Shown one piece after another: positions 1 through 7,085 of a stretch of 14,232 nucleotides of DNA. The translations under genes were made by a program, and so were the position numbers. The number at the start of each line of letters is the position of its first letter. Position 1 is the stretch's first letter. The stretch spans positions 1 to 14,232 of the forward strand of contig JAFVWG010000207.1 of assembly GCA_017501805.1 (NCBI GenBank), read 5' to 3'. The DNA comes from Oscillospiraceae bacterium. GTDB taxonomy: Bacteria > Bacillota > Clostridia > Oscillospirales > Oscillospiraceae. The notes under the pieces are model-generated. The model was not told where the DNA came from. It did no database searches and saw only the letters and a program-made list of their open reading frames with translations.

Positions 1-211
1 AAAGATTTGTGACGAGGTTTATGACCGGATTGGTCGTGCCGATCGGGCGGACCGCGCCCGCGACACCGGATCTGGCAACCACCATCAGATCCGCAGCCGA
101 GTACAGCGCCTGTATAATGTTGGAGATCATCAACGGCACTGCCACCTGTAAGATGCGCGAAACGATCGGACCGTTCAGCATATCCACATTTTTACGACTT
201 CGAAAAAGCAT
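1..211 (-). CDS. MATE-family efflux transporter, N-terminal part only (runs off left edge)
   Basis: Seventy codons are visible before the window ends, so the C-terminal ~85% of the protein is missing. The start is the ATG at 211-209, with GGAGGG upstream at a normal distance. The visible residues include a charged cytoplasmic N-terminus (RKNVDMLNGP) and the first MATE membrane helix with VPLMISN, YSAAD and VVARSGV. The frame aligns without gaps to the N-terminus of the neighbouring MATE gene (246-1643) and matches at 42 of 70 positions, so the two are tandem paralogues. Its start lies 34 bases downstream of the neighbour's stop, which suggests one transcript. MATE proteins export cationic drugs or metabolites using Na+ or H+ gradients; the substrate cannot be told from this fragment. 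Confidence 0.9.
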   Translation of the reverse strand, partial: MLFRSRKNVDMLNGPIVSRILQVAVPLMISNIIQALYSAADLMVVARSGVAGAVRPIGTTNPVINLVTNL

Positions 212-245
212 TTACGCTCCCTCCGATTTCCGTCTTATCTCTGCA

Positions 246-1643
246 TTATTGAGCCGCTGCAGTTTCAAGGCGTGATTTATTCACGATTTTCCGATAGCAG
301 ATCACAACGCCGACAAACTGCGTGATCGCCGCAAGAACCCACGAAAGCGGGTAAGACATATAAAGCACGGGAAGCGTCTGCACCTTTGCAAACACCGTGT
401 AAACCCAGACCACGCGCAAAACGCAGGTCGTGATGAGCGTAATGAGCGCCGCCGTCATAGACCAGCCCATACCGCGCAGGATCTGCGCGCCGCAGGACAT
501 TGTTGCACCGAGGAAATACAGATTCATCATAAAATCCATCCGCGTAGACGCAACTTCATAGGCAGCGGGGTCTGTGAGATAAAGAGACAACAGCGGCTTA
601 CGCAGAAGCGAGATGGTCAGGCTGAGCACAAGTGAAAAACAAAAGCTGCAAAGATAGGCGTCTGCAATAAAAGTCTTGAGGCGTTTATACAGCTTCGCGC
701 CGCAGTGCTGCCCCGCAAAGGAAACATACGAAAGCGCAAGCGCATCGCAGCAGGTCGTCGCAAGATTGCTGACGTTAAAGGCGGCGGAGTTTCCGTCCAG
801 CACAGCACTGCCGCCCGGGAACATGCGGTTGTTCAGCGCGATCAGCGAAGACGAAATGAGCAGGTTGGAGATCGTATACAGTGCGCTCTGCAGACTCGCG
901 GGCAGACCGATCCGCAGAAGCTCCTTGAGTATTGCTCCGTCGATCTTCAGAAGACGGAAGGAGAAGCGGCAGGGTCCGTCCTCCTGTCTGAGATGATGCA
1001 GCATCTGCACAACGGAAAGAACACTTGCGATCGCCGTCGCCCACGCGACGCCGTCCACGTCCATTCCGAACACAAGGACAAACACAAGATTGAGCAGAAC
1101 GTTCACAAGCCCGGAAAGCGCCAGCGACATGAGCGGCGTCGTACCGTCGCCCTTTGCGCGGAAAATGGCGATGAGGAAATTCGTCATTGCAAGGAACGGA
1201 AGACCGATGAAACGGATGCGGCAGTACTTTACCGCCATCTTCAGAAGGTCTCCTTCCGCACCCATCCAGATCATGAACTGCTCCGAAAAGACAAAGCCGA
1301 TCGTGCCGCCGACCGAGCCGAACAGCAGAGCGGTGAGCAAGGCGGTATGCACGGCGTCGGAGACTTTCTTTTCGTCTTTTGCGCCGATAGCGCGCGCAAC
1401 CAGAACATTCGCGCCGACGGCGAAGCCCACAGAGAGGACAAGGACAAGCTGGATGACCTGCGTGGTCGATCCGATCGCGCCGACAGCGCCGGAAACGCCG
1501 GATCTTGCAACCACGATCATATCCGCCGCGGAATACAGCATCTGCAGCAGATTGGAGATCATCAGCGGTATGGCAAGCGCGAAGATCTTCGGGATCAGCG
1601 GACCTTCCAGCATCGCGACATTTTTTCTCCTAAACAGCGACAT
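246..1643 (-). CDS. MATE-family efflux transporter, complete
   Basis: A 465-residue polytopic membrane protein, the usual MATE length (about 450-480), with about 12 hydrophobic segments in two halves. The N-terminus (RKNVAMLEGP, then IPLMISNLLQMLYSAAD and VVARSGVSGAVGAIGSTTQ) is typical of MATE antiporters of clostridia. The ATG at 1643-1641 has GGAGGTG seven bases upstream. A promoter reads leftward from the divergent region (TTGCTT, 17 bases, TATTAT at 1702-1674), giving a leader of about 25 bases. The related MATE gene follows 34 bases downstream. Cation-coupled export of drugs or metabolites is the family role; substrate and physiological function are unknown. The adjacent divergent sugar kinase gives no clear link. 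Confidence 0.95.
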   Translation of the reverse strand: MSLFRRKNVAMLEGPLIPKIFALAIPLMISNLLQMLYSAADMIVVARSGVSGAVGAIGSTTQVIQLVLVLSVGFAVGANVLVARAIGAKDEKKVSDAVHTALLTALLFGSVGGTIGFVFSEQFMIWMGAEGDLLKMAVKYCRIRFIGLPFLAMTNFLIAIFRAKGDGTTPLMSLALSGLVNVLLNLVFVLVFGMDVDGVAWATAIASVLSVVQMLHHLRQEDGPCRFSFRLLKIDGAILKELLRIGLPASLQSALYTISNLLISSSLIALNNRMFPGGSAVLDGNSAAFNVSNLATTCCDALALSYVSFAGQHCGAKLYKRLKTFIADAYLCSFCFSLVLSLTISLLRKPLLSLYLTDPAAYEVASTRMDFMMNLYFLGATMSCGAQILRGMGWSMTAALITLITTCVLRVVWVYTVFAKVQTLPVLYMSYPLSWVLAAITQFVGVVICYRKIVNKSRLETAAAQ

Positions 1644-1673
1644 TGCAAACCACCTCCGAACAGTTCACCGCCT

Positions 1674-1702
1674 ATAATACGCCTCCCCTCCCGAAAAAGC
1701 AA
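1674..1702 (-). promoter_or_regulatory. Sigma-A-type promoter for the MATE genes
   Basis: On the minus strand, -35 TTGCTT (1702-1697) and -10 TATTAT (1679-1674) are 17 bases apart. Transcription would begin near 1667, giving a short leader containing the GGAGGTG site. The prediction rests on sequence match and position only. Confidence 0.5.
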
Positions 1703-1770
1703 GGAAACACGACCGAAATTTTGTTTTATTCGCTATTTTTGCGGGAAACTATGGAAATCACCGCCAACTG

Positions 1771-1786
1771 TGCTATAATCATAGCA
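1771..1786 (+). promoter_or_regulatory. Extended -10 promoter embedded in a palindrome, upstream of the sugar kinase
   Basis: TG-C-TATAAT (1771-1779) is a perfect extended -10 element; no good -35 hexamer sits 16-18 bases upstream, as is common for extended -10 promoters. The same bases form a perfect inverted repeat, TGCTAT-AATC-ATAGCA, so a protein bound there would cover the -10 and start site. Transcription would start near 1786, leaving a leader of about 33 bases with AGGCGG before the ATG at 1819. Confidence 0.5.
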
Positions 1787-1818
1787 ACGCAACGATTCCA
1801 AAAAGGCGGTGTCATAGT

Positions 1819-3108
1819 ATGACTGAACGAATGAAACTCACCGAGGCGCTCCGCGCGGGAGCTTACGACGCGGCGCTCTCCCGGATTTACGCACAGGACG
1901 GTTCCGAGGCGGCGCTTTCCGCCGCGCGCAGCCGCGCGCTCCGTCTGGCGGAGACCTTTGAAAAAACCTACGGTGCGGCGGACTGCACGCTTTTCAGCGC
2001 ACCCGGACGCACCGAGATCGGAGGCAATCACACCGACCACCAGCACGGGCACGTGCTCTGCGGCAGTGTCAGCGCGGATATGCTTGCCTGCGCCGCGCAG
2101 AACGGCTCCGATGAGATCCGCGTTCTCTCCGACGGCTACGCACCCGTGACGGTCTCGCTCCGTGATCTTGCTCCGAACAAGGCAGAGTTCGGCACGACCG
2201 CCGCGCTTGTGCGCGGTGTTGCGGCAGGCTTTGCCGAACGCGGCTTTTCCCCGGTCGGCTTTGACGTCTGCGTCAATTCCGCCGTGCTCTCCGGCTCCGG
2301 ACTCAGCTCGTCCGCAGCATTTGAGGTCCTGACCGGCACGATCCTCGCACATTTTGTCGGCTGCACGATCGAGGCGACGGAGCTTGCCAAGCTCGCGCAA
2401 AAAGCAGAAAACGAATTCTTTGGAAAGCCCTGCGGACTGATGGATCAGACCGCCTGCGCCGTCGGCGGCGCGATCGCCGTCGATTTCAACGACCCGGCGT
2501 CGCCGGTCGTCACGCGCGCGGACTATGACTTCACCCGCTCGGGTCACAAGCTCTGCATCATCGACACCCGCTCGGATCACGCCGACCTGACGGATGACTA
2601 TGCCGCCATCCCGCGTGAGATGTCCGCAGTCGCCGCCTGCTTCGGAAAGCGTTTTCTGCGCGATGTTGCGGAATCGGACTTCCGCGCCGCGATCCCCGAA
2701 GTGCGGAAAACCTGCGGTGACCGTGCCGTTCTGCGCGCGATCCACTTCTATGCGGAGGATCGCCGCGCCGTCCAGGAAGCCGAGGCGCTGCAGGCGGGTG
2801 ACTTCTCCCGCTTCCTCTCCATTGTCAATGAATCCGGACTCTCGTCCGAGCTCCTTCTGCAGAACATCTGGTCGCCCGCACATCCGGAGCGACAGGCGGT
2901 CTCGCTTGCGCTTACGGTCGGACGTGAGCTTTTGAACGGCGCGGGTGCGATCCGCGTGCACGGCGGCGGCTTTGCCGGTACGATCCAGGCCTTTGTGCCG
3001 GATGCGCTGCTCACGCAGTTCCGTGAAGGAATCGAAGCCGTGCTCGGCGAGGGCACCTGCCACGTCTACACGATCCGCCCCGTCGGCGGCTGGGTCTTCC
3101 TTCCGTAA
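1819..3108 (+). CDS. Galactokinase-family (GHMP) sugar kinase
   Basis: The protein has 429 residues, slightly longer than typical GalK (about 385-400), mainly because of a ~50-residue N-terminal extension. All three GHMP motifs are in order: the galactokinase signature at 61-74 (APGRTEIGGNHTDH), the phosphate-binding SGSGLSSSAAFE at 158-169, and HGGGFAGT at 381-388. The catalytic aspartate is probably D209 in GLMDQ. GalK phosphorylates galactose at C1 with ATP, the first step of the Leloir pathway. Two signature positions differ from classical GalK (GEHTDY): the sugar-contacting Glu is Asn70 and the Tyr is His74, so the substrate may not be plain galactose. No galT, galE or sugar transporter is adjacent. 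The ATG at 1819 is chosen for its AGGCGG site; an internal Met5 is less likely. Confidence 0.85.
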   Translation: MTERMKLTEALRAGAYDAALSRIYAQDGSEAALSAARSRALRLAETFEKTYGAADCTLFSAPGRTEIGGNHTDHQHGHVLCGSVSADMLACAAQNGSDEIRVLSDGYAPVTVSLRDLAPNKAEFGTTAALVRGVAAGFAERGFSPVGFDVCVNSAVLSGSGLSSSAAFEVLTGTILAHFVGCTIEATELAKLAQKAENEFFGKPCGLMDQTACAVGGAIAVDFNDPASPVVTRADYDFTRSGHKLCIIDTRSDHADLTDDYAAIPREMSAVAACFGKRFLRDVAESDFRAAIPEVRKTCGDRAVLRAIHFYAEDRRAVQEAEALQAGDFSRFLSIVNESGLSSELLLQNIWSPAHPERQAVSLALTVGRELLNGAGAIRVHGGGFAGTIQAFVPDALLTQFREGIEAVLGEGTCHVYTIRPVGGWVFLP

Positions 3109-3192
3109 CGCCACTTCGCAAGACTTGTGACGGCATTCGATGGATTGTTGTCCTCCCGCTCCGCTATCCTGTAAACAAAGGATGTGGGAAGA

Positions 3193-3600
3193 ATGCGGCA
3201 AGGCGAAATGCAGCGAGATTGGGATTCCGAAGCGAAAAGAGCACGGGCAGCGAACAGGATCGCCTTTGCGGTCACGCTCGTTCTGGCGTTCGCGGTCTGT
3301 CTGGGCTTCCTGCTGAGCGGCGCGTCCTGCCGCTTCAGTCGGGAAAAATGGATGCGCGCACCGCAGAAGCGCACGCGGATCGTCTCCGATCTGCTTCGCC
3401 GCTGTGATCCGACCGGGATGACAACGGAAGAGGTAAAGCAGCTACTCGGCAGCGGCAGGGAGCGGATCCTTGCGGACGGATCTCTTGTGCTGCGCTATCC
3501 GCTCGGCGTCGATCCCATCTTCGTTCCGAACGGCGATGCCGTTCTGGATATTCTCTTTCACAGCGGCAGGGCTGTTCGGTGCACAGTCTTAAAAGAATAG
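3193..3600 (+). CDS. Small membrane-anchored protein with BamE/SmpA-like domain
   Basis: The product has 135 residues. A charged N-terminal tail (1-22) is followed by one hydrophobic helix (about 23-42) and an outer domain of about 90 residues. The domain carries GMTTEEVKQLLG (75-86), then two strand-like segments ending in a hydrophobic-alternating LDILFHSGRAVRCTVL. This order (GMT-x-EEV-xx-LLG, then strands) resembles the SmpA/OmlA/BamE fold; the match is by eye. LLSGASC after the helix is a poor lipobox, so a membrane anchor is more likely than a lipoprotein. The ATG at 3193 is preferred because AAAGGA lies 10 bases upstream; a GTG at 3184 is in frame but too close to that site, and an ATG at 3208 is also possible. 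Function unknown. The hairpin at 3613-3638 follows the stop. Confidence 0.75.
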   Translation: MRQGEMQRDWDSEAKRARAANRIAFAVTLVLAFAVCLGFLLSGASCRFSREKWMRAPQKRTRIVSDLLRRCDPTGMTTEEVKQLLGSGRERILADGSLVLRYPLGVDPIFVPNGDAVLDILFHSGRAVRCTVLKE

Positions 3601-3612
3601 CGCAAAAGATAT

Positions 3613-3638
3613 CGGCGGGATGCAAATGCATCCCGCCG
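3613..3638. terminator. Bidirectional intrinsic terminator between convergent genes
   Basis: A perfect 11-bp stem, CGGCGGGATGC / GCATCCCGCCG, closes a 4-base loop (AAAT). On the plus strand TTTCTGCCTTTTATT follows; on the minus strand ATATCTTTT follows. It lies 13 bases after the stop of the small membrane protein gene and about 43 bases beyond the stop of the convergent glycosyltransferase gene, so it can end both transcripts. Confidence 0.8.
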
Positions 3639-3680
3639 TTTCTGCCTTTTATTCCCTCTGTATCACGTTTTGTGCATCTT

Positions 3681-4820
3681 TCAAAGCAGGTCGTCCTTGC
3701 GCAGGATCTCCCGCATCTGTGCAACACGTGCATCCCAGGAGCTGAGTCTCCCCTGCTCCATCCGCGCCTCCGCGCGGGAATCCGTCAGGCTCTCTTCGCA
3801 GGCGGTGATAAATTCCTCCGCCGTGTGCGCGATCTGAATGATCTCCGCGAACTGAAGCACCTGCTCCGGCTGGGGCGTGGAAACGATCGGGCGTCCGGTC
3901 GCGAGGTATTCATAGAACTTCAGCGGACTGACGTCCTTGCTGAGGTCGCTCTCGGCAAAGAGATTCAGACAGGCGTCAAAATTCGCAAGATACTTCGGCA
4001 GCTCTTCATTGGGCTTGAGTCCGAGGAAGTACACGTTCGGCAGCGAGCGCAGATCCAGCAGATCCGCGCCGGGCTTCTCCGTCCCGATGAAGACAAAGCT
4101 CCAGTCGGGTCTCGCCTTGGCTGCGGTCTGCACATAGCCGTATTCAATGCAGGGCTGCAGTGCTCCCACAAAGCCGAAGCGGGGCTGCGGGATCGCTTCC
4201 AGATCGGCGGGCACGGGCTGCGGCTTCGCCGCCTGTGCAAAACGCTCGTAATTCGCGCCGTTCGGGATAAAGGTAACATTTTCGTTGAATGCCGCAAGTC
4301 GGTCGGCAAGCGGCTTCGCCGTGGCGAACACCGCGTCGCACTGCCGGGTCAGGTCTTCCTCCATCCGATCCACGACCGCCGGATCCATCTGACCTCCGTA
4401 GGCAGAGTGCCTGTCCACGCAGTCATAGACCAGTCCGCTGTGCGGAACAAGCGGAGCGCAGTCACAGCAGACGGGAGAATAGACCCACAGCAGCGGATCG
4501 ATAAAGCCGTGCTCCCGCATCTTCCTGCGGATAAAGCCTGCGGCGCGGCGCTGATTGAGCTTGTTGATAAAGCGGAAGCGGTTAAAAAACGGCAGCACCG
4601 GCGGCAGTGTGTAGACGGTGATGTTCTCCTGCGGCTTCACGCCGTTTTCGCGGTATGCGCGGATCTTTTCCTTCGCGCTCTTGTCCTTGAGCGGCGCGAG
4701 ATAACTCACCGCCGGGTCGAAATACAGGATCTCCGCATCCGGCAGACGGCTCATGACCTGCTGCTTTCTTGTCGGAATGGGATACCACGGAGACGTGGCA
4801 AGGCATACGATCTGTTTCAT
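3681..4820 (-). CDS. TuaH-like GT4-family glycosyltransferase
   Basis: The 379-residue protein starts with a TuaH-type N-terminal segment (W-Y-P-I-P-T-R-KQQ-VMSRL, then ILYFDP at 31-36) and has VYDCVDRHSAYGG at 131-143, matching the YD-C-x-D pattern of this group. The C-terminal GT-B half has IPNGANYERF (185-194), FGFVGAL (215-221) and the sugar-nucleotide site KFYEYLATGRPIVST (301-315). No signal peptide or membrane helix is seen, so it should act at the inner membrane face on a lipid-linked glycan. TuaH of Bacillus subtilis belongs to teichuronic acid synthesis; here the sugar donor and acceptor are unknown. The ATG at 4820 has GGAGG upstream and overlaps the preceding gene's stop by four bases (ATGA), implying translational coupling with the GT4-CsaB fusion. 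Confidence 0.88.
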   Translation of the reverse strand: MKQIVCLATSPWYPIPTRKQQVMSRLPDAEILYFDPAVSYLAPLKDKSAKEKIRAYRENGVKPQENITVYTLPPVLPFFNRFRFINKLNQRRAAGFIRRKMREHGFIDPLLWVYSPVCCDCAPLVPHSGLVYDCVDRHSAYGGQMDPAVVDRMEEDLTRQCDAVFATAKPLADRLAAFNENVTFIPNGANYERFAQAAKPQPVPADLEAIPQPRFGFVGALQPCIEYGYVQTAAKARPDWSFVFIGTEKPGADLLDLRSLPNVYFLGLKPNEELPKYLANFDACLNLFAESDLSKDVSPLKFYEYLATGRPIVSTPQPEQVLQFAEIIQIAHTAEEFITACEESLTDSRAEARMEQGRLSSWDARVAQMREILRKDDLL

Positions 4821-7030
4821 ATTGCATCCTCCAAAAGCCTCGCGGCAAACGATTGATTCTCCCGGGCAAGCTCACGCAGACGCTTTGCGGTCATCGGCGC
4901 ATTCTCCCGTTCACGCATTGCTTTTTCGATCTGCGCGTTCAGCGCGTCGGCGGTCAGATTTTCAACTGTCAGGCAATCGTTTCCGCTCAGGTGTCCGAGA
5001 AAAGCTTCAACCTTCGGGTCGTAGGAAACGCCGACAAGCGGCGTTCCGACGCCGGCGGCAAAAATCAGCGTGTGCAGGCGAACGGAAACGACCAGCTCCG
5101 CCCGTGCGAGCAAAGCGATCAGCAGCTCGCTCGAAACAGGCGCATCAATTACGGTTGCGCCGAGCTGCTCCGCCGCGCTTTCACAGACCTCGCGGTCGGT
5201 CTTGGGCTCCATTGCAAGAAACACGGGGCGAAGTCCGTATTTTTCCGCCGCTTCCCTTGCCGCGACGGTAAACGCGTCGTTTCGCCGCACAAAGCCGTGC
5301 CACGGGCGGAGCGCAAAGAAGGCGATCCTGTCCGCATCCTCGATCCCGTAGCGCTGCAAATACGCGTTTGCGGCGCCGCTTGCGGCGGGATCGAGCAAAA
5401 TCGCGGGGTCTGAAGTGACAAGCATGTTCGGGCGTGTCACACCCATACGCTTCAGCTCCTCCAGCGAGGAATTCTCACGAAGCGTGACCACGTCAACATA
5501 GCGGTCGATCACCCGACCGGCGCGACGGCGGTTTGCGGGACGGTTGACAGGTCCGATCCCGCAGCCGTACATCAGAACAGCGTTTCCGCTGCGCTTTGCC
5601 GTGCGGATGCTCATAAGATAGTACCACAGCGAACGGCTCGAGGTCGCATCCTGAATGAGACTTCCGCCGCCGTTAATGTAGAGCCGCGTTTTGCGGGCGC
5701 GGCGGAAAAAGCTCAGAAAGTCAAAGGTGTAGATCCCGCCGACGCGGAAGCGCATTCCGGTCTCACGGGGTTTTCTCGTCAGCACATACAGCGGAAGTTC
5801 CGGGTCGATCGCGCGCATCTGCCGCACGATCGCGGTCAGGATCGCATCATCGCCGGCGTTGTCGCGTCCGTACGCACCGCAGATCAGCACGCCGTCACGC
5901 TTTCTTCCCACGCGCTGACGGCGGCGGAGGATGCTCTCATAGATCTCGATCTGGCGCCGTACTGTTGCGTCCAGAGAGTATTCACGCTTTGCCTTTTCGT
6001 AGAGCGCTTCGCCGAGTTTTGTGCGAAGCGCGTCATTTTCCGCAAGCAGGCGGATATGCTTCGCAAGAGTCTCGGCGTCCTTCGCCTCAAACAGCAGTCC
6101 GCACACACCGTCCTCGATCAGATACGGGACGCCGCCCACGCGGGAAGCGATCGTAGCGCAGTGCATCCGCGCGCCCTCGGTCAGGGCATACGGGAAGGTC
6201 TCCGAAAGGGAGGTCAGCGTGTTTACGTCCAGAGCGCCGTAGAAGGCGTTCATATCCGACACCCAACCGGCAAACACATAACTGCCCGCAGGGCAGCAGT
6301 TCTCCGCAAGGCGTTCGAGCTCCGCGCGCTGTTCGCCGTCTCCGGCGATGACAAGACGGATCTTCGGGTTGTCCTTTGCCGCGAGTCCGAAGCCGCGGAT
6401 CAGCGTCCCCACATCCTTGACCGCCGACAGCCGCGCGGCAATGCCGTAAACGACGCAGTCCTCGCAGTTCTCCATCCCGAGCGAACGGAGAAATTCCGCA
6501 CGGTCGCCCGGCGCAGTCTCGCAGGCAAAATCCACACCGTTGTAGATCGAATAGATCCTTTGGGGATCAAAACCGCGGGAGATCAGCAGATCGCCCATAA
6601 AGTCGGACACGCCGACATAATAATCCATAAAGCGCAGCGCGATCGTGTTGATCGTGCCGAAGGTCAGTCTGCCGAGCGGACGGCCGAGATAATCCAGTCG
6701 GTAGTCGCTGTGTACGGTCGTGACCACAGGCGCGGAGATCTTTCCGCGCAGCATCGTTCCGATCAGATTGGCACGCGCACCGTGGCAGTGCAGCACGTCC
6801 GCGTTCATTGTTTCCACGATGTTCCGCACGCTCCGTGCCGCGGCGAAGACATTTCCCGTTTCGACCACTTCCGTGGGTACGCCGAGCGCCTCTGCCTCAG
6901 CGGAGAAGTCGCCTTTTTTGAAGCAGACCAGCTTGACATTCTGCGTTTTGTTCAATCCCTGCAAAAGCGTCAGAACGTGTGTTTTCGCACCGCCGACGTC
7001 GCCGCCGGAGATCATATGCACGATGTTCAT
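4817..7030 (-). CDS. Fusion protein: GT4 glycosyltransferase + CsaB-type polysaccharide pyruvyl transferase
   Basis: The product is a 737-residue bifunctional protein. Residues 1-365 form a GT4 glycosyltransferase: MNIVHMISGGDVGGAKTHV at the start (GG-x-xxH nucleotide-fold motif), IYNGVD (162-167), GIAARLSAVKD (196-206), VIAGDGEQ, and the E-x7-E pair E277/E285. A basic linker (369-380, RRRQRVGRKRDG) leads to the CsaB domain: VLICGAYGRDNAGDDAI (381-397), NGGGSLIQD (453-461) and SVRLHTLIFAAGVGTPLVG (649-667) with the conserved R-x-H. CsaB transfers pyruvate from phosphoenolpyruvate as a ketal onto envelope polysaccharide; in Bacillus and Paenibacillus this makes the ligand for S-layer (SLH) proteins. 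The start is the ATG at 7030, with AAGGAG ten bases upstream; an in-frame ATG at 7075 lacks a ribosome site and adds a non-homologous tail. The SDR gene ends 55 bases upstream; the TuaH-like gene overlaps downstream. Which sugar is pyruvylated is unknown. Confidence 0.9.
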   Translation of the reverse strand: MNIVHMISGGDVGGAKTHVLTLLQGLNKTQNVKLVCFKKGDFSAEAEALGVPTEVVETGNVFAAARSVRNIVETMNADVLHCHGARANLIGTMLRGKISAPVVTTVHSDYRLDYLGRPLGRLTFGTINTIALRFMDYYVGVSDFMGDLLISRGFDPQRIYSIYNGVDFACETAPGDRAEFLRSLGMENCEDCVVYGIAARLSAVKDVGTLIRGFGLAAKDNPKIRLVIAGDGEQRAELERLAENCCPAGSYVFAGWVSDMNAFYGALDVNTLTSLSETFPYALTEGARMHCATIASRVGGVPYLIEDGVCGLLFEAKDAETLAKHIRLLAENDALRTKLGEALYEKAKREYSLDATVRRQIEIYESILRRRQRVGRKRDGVLICGAYGRDNAGDDAILTAIVRQMRAIDPELPLYVLTRKPRETGMRFRVGGIYTFDFLSFFRRARKTRLYINGGGSLIQDATSSRSLWYYLMSIRTAKRSGNAVLMYGCGIGPVNRPANRRRAGRVIDRYVDVVTLRENSSLEELKRMGVTRPNMLVTSDPAILLDPAASGAANAYLQRYGIEDADRIAFFALRPWHGFVRRNDAFTVAAREAAEKYGLRPVFLAMEPKTDREVCESAAEQLGATVIDAPVSSELLIALLARAELVVSVRLHTLIFAAGVGTPLVGVSYDPKVEAFLGHLSGNDCLTVENLTADALNAQIEKAMRERENAPMTAKRLRELARENQSFAARLLEDAI

Positions 7031-7085
7031 ATCGTCCGTTCTCCTTTGTATGCGCGCTGTATGCGCATTTGTCAAAATTGATAAA

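Noticed and set aside
3145..3170. Possible promoter before the small membrane protein (TTGTTG ... TATCCT)
   Set aside because: The spacing is only 14 bases and the -10 match is poor.
3184..3186. GTG at 3184 as start of the small membrane protein
   Set aside because: AAAGGA ends only one base before it; the same site is ideally spaced for the ATG at 3193.
1726..3201. A 491-codon open frame on the minus strand opposite the sugar kinase
   Set aside because: It is a shadow of the GC-rich kinase gene: low-complexity Arg/Ala/Gly-rich product, no recognisable domain, and it spans the kinase promoter. The plus-strand kinase has all family motifs.
7073..7075. ATG at 7075 as the start of the GT4-CsaB fusion
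   Set aside because: The added 15 residues do not resemble a GT4 N-terminus, and the AAGGAG at 7046-7041 is placed for the ATG at 7030.
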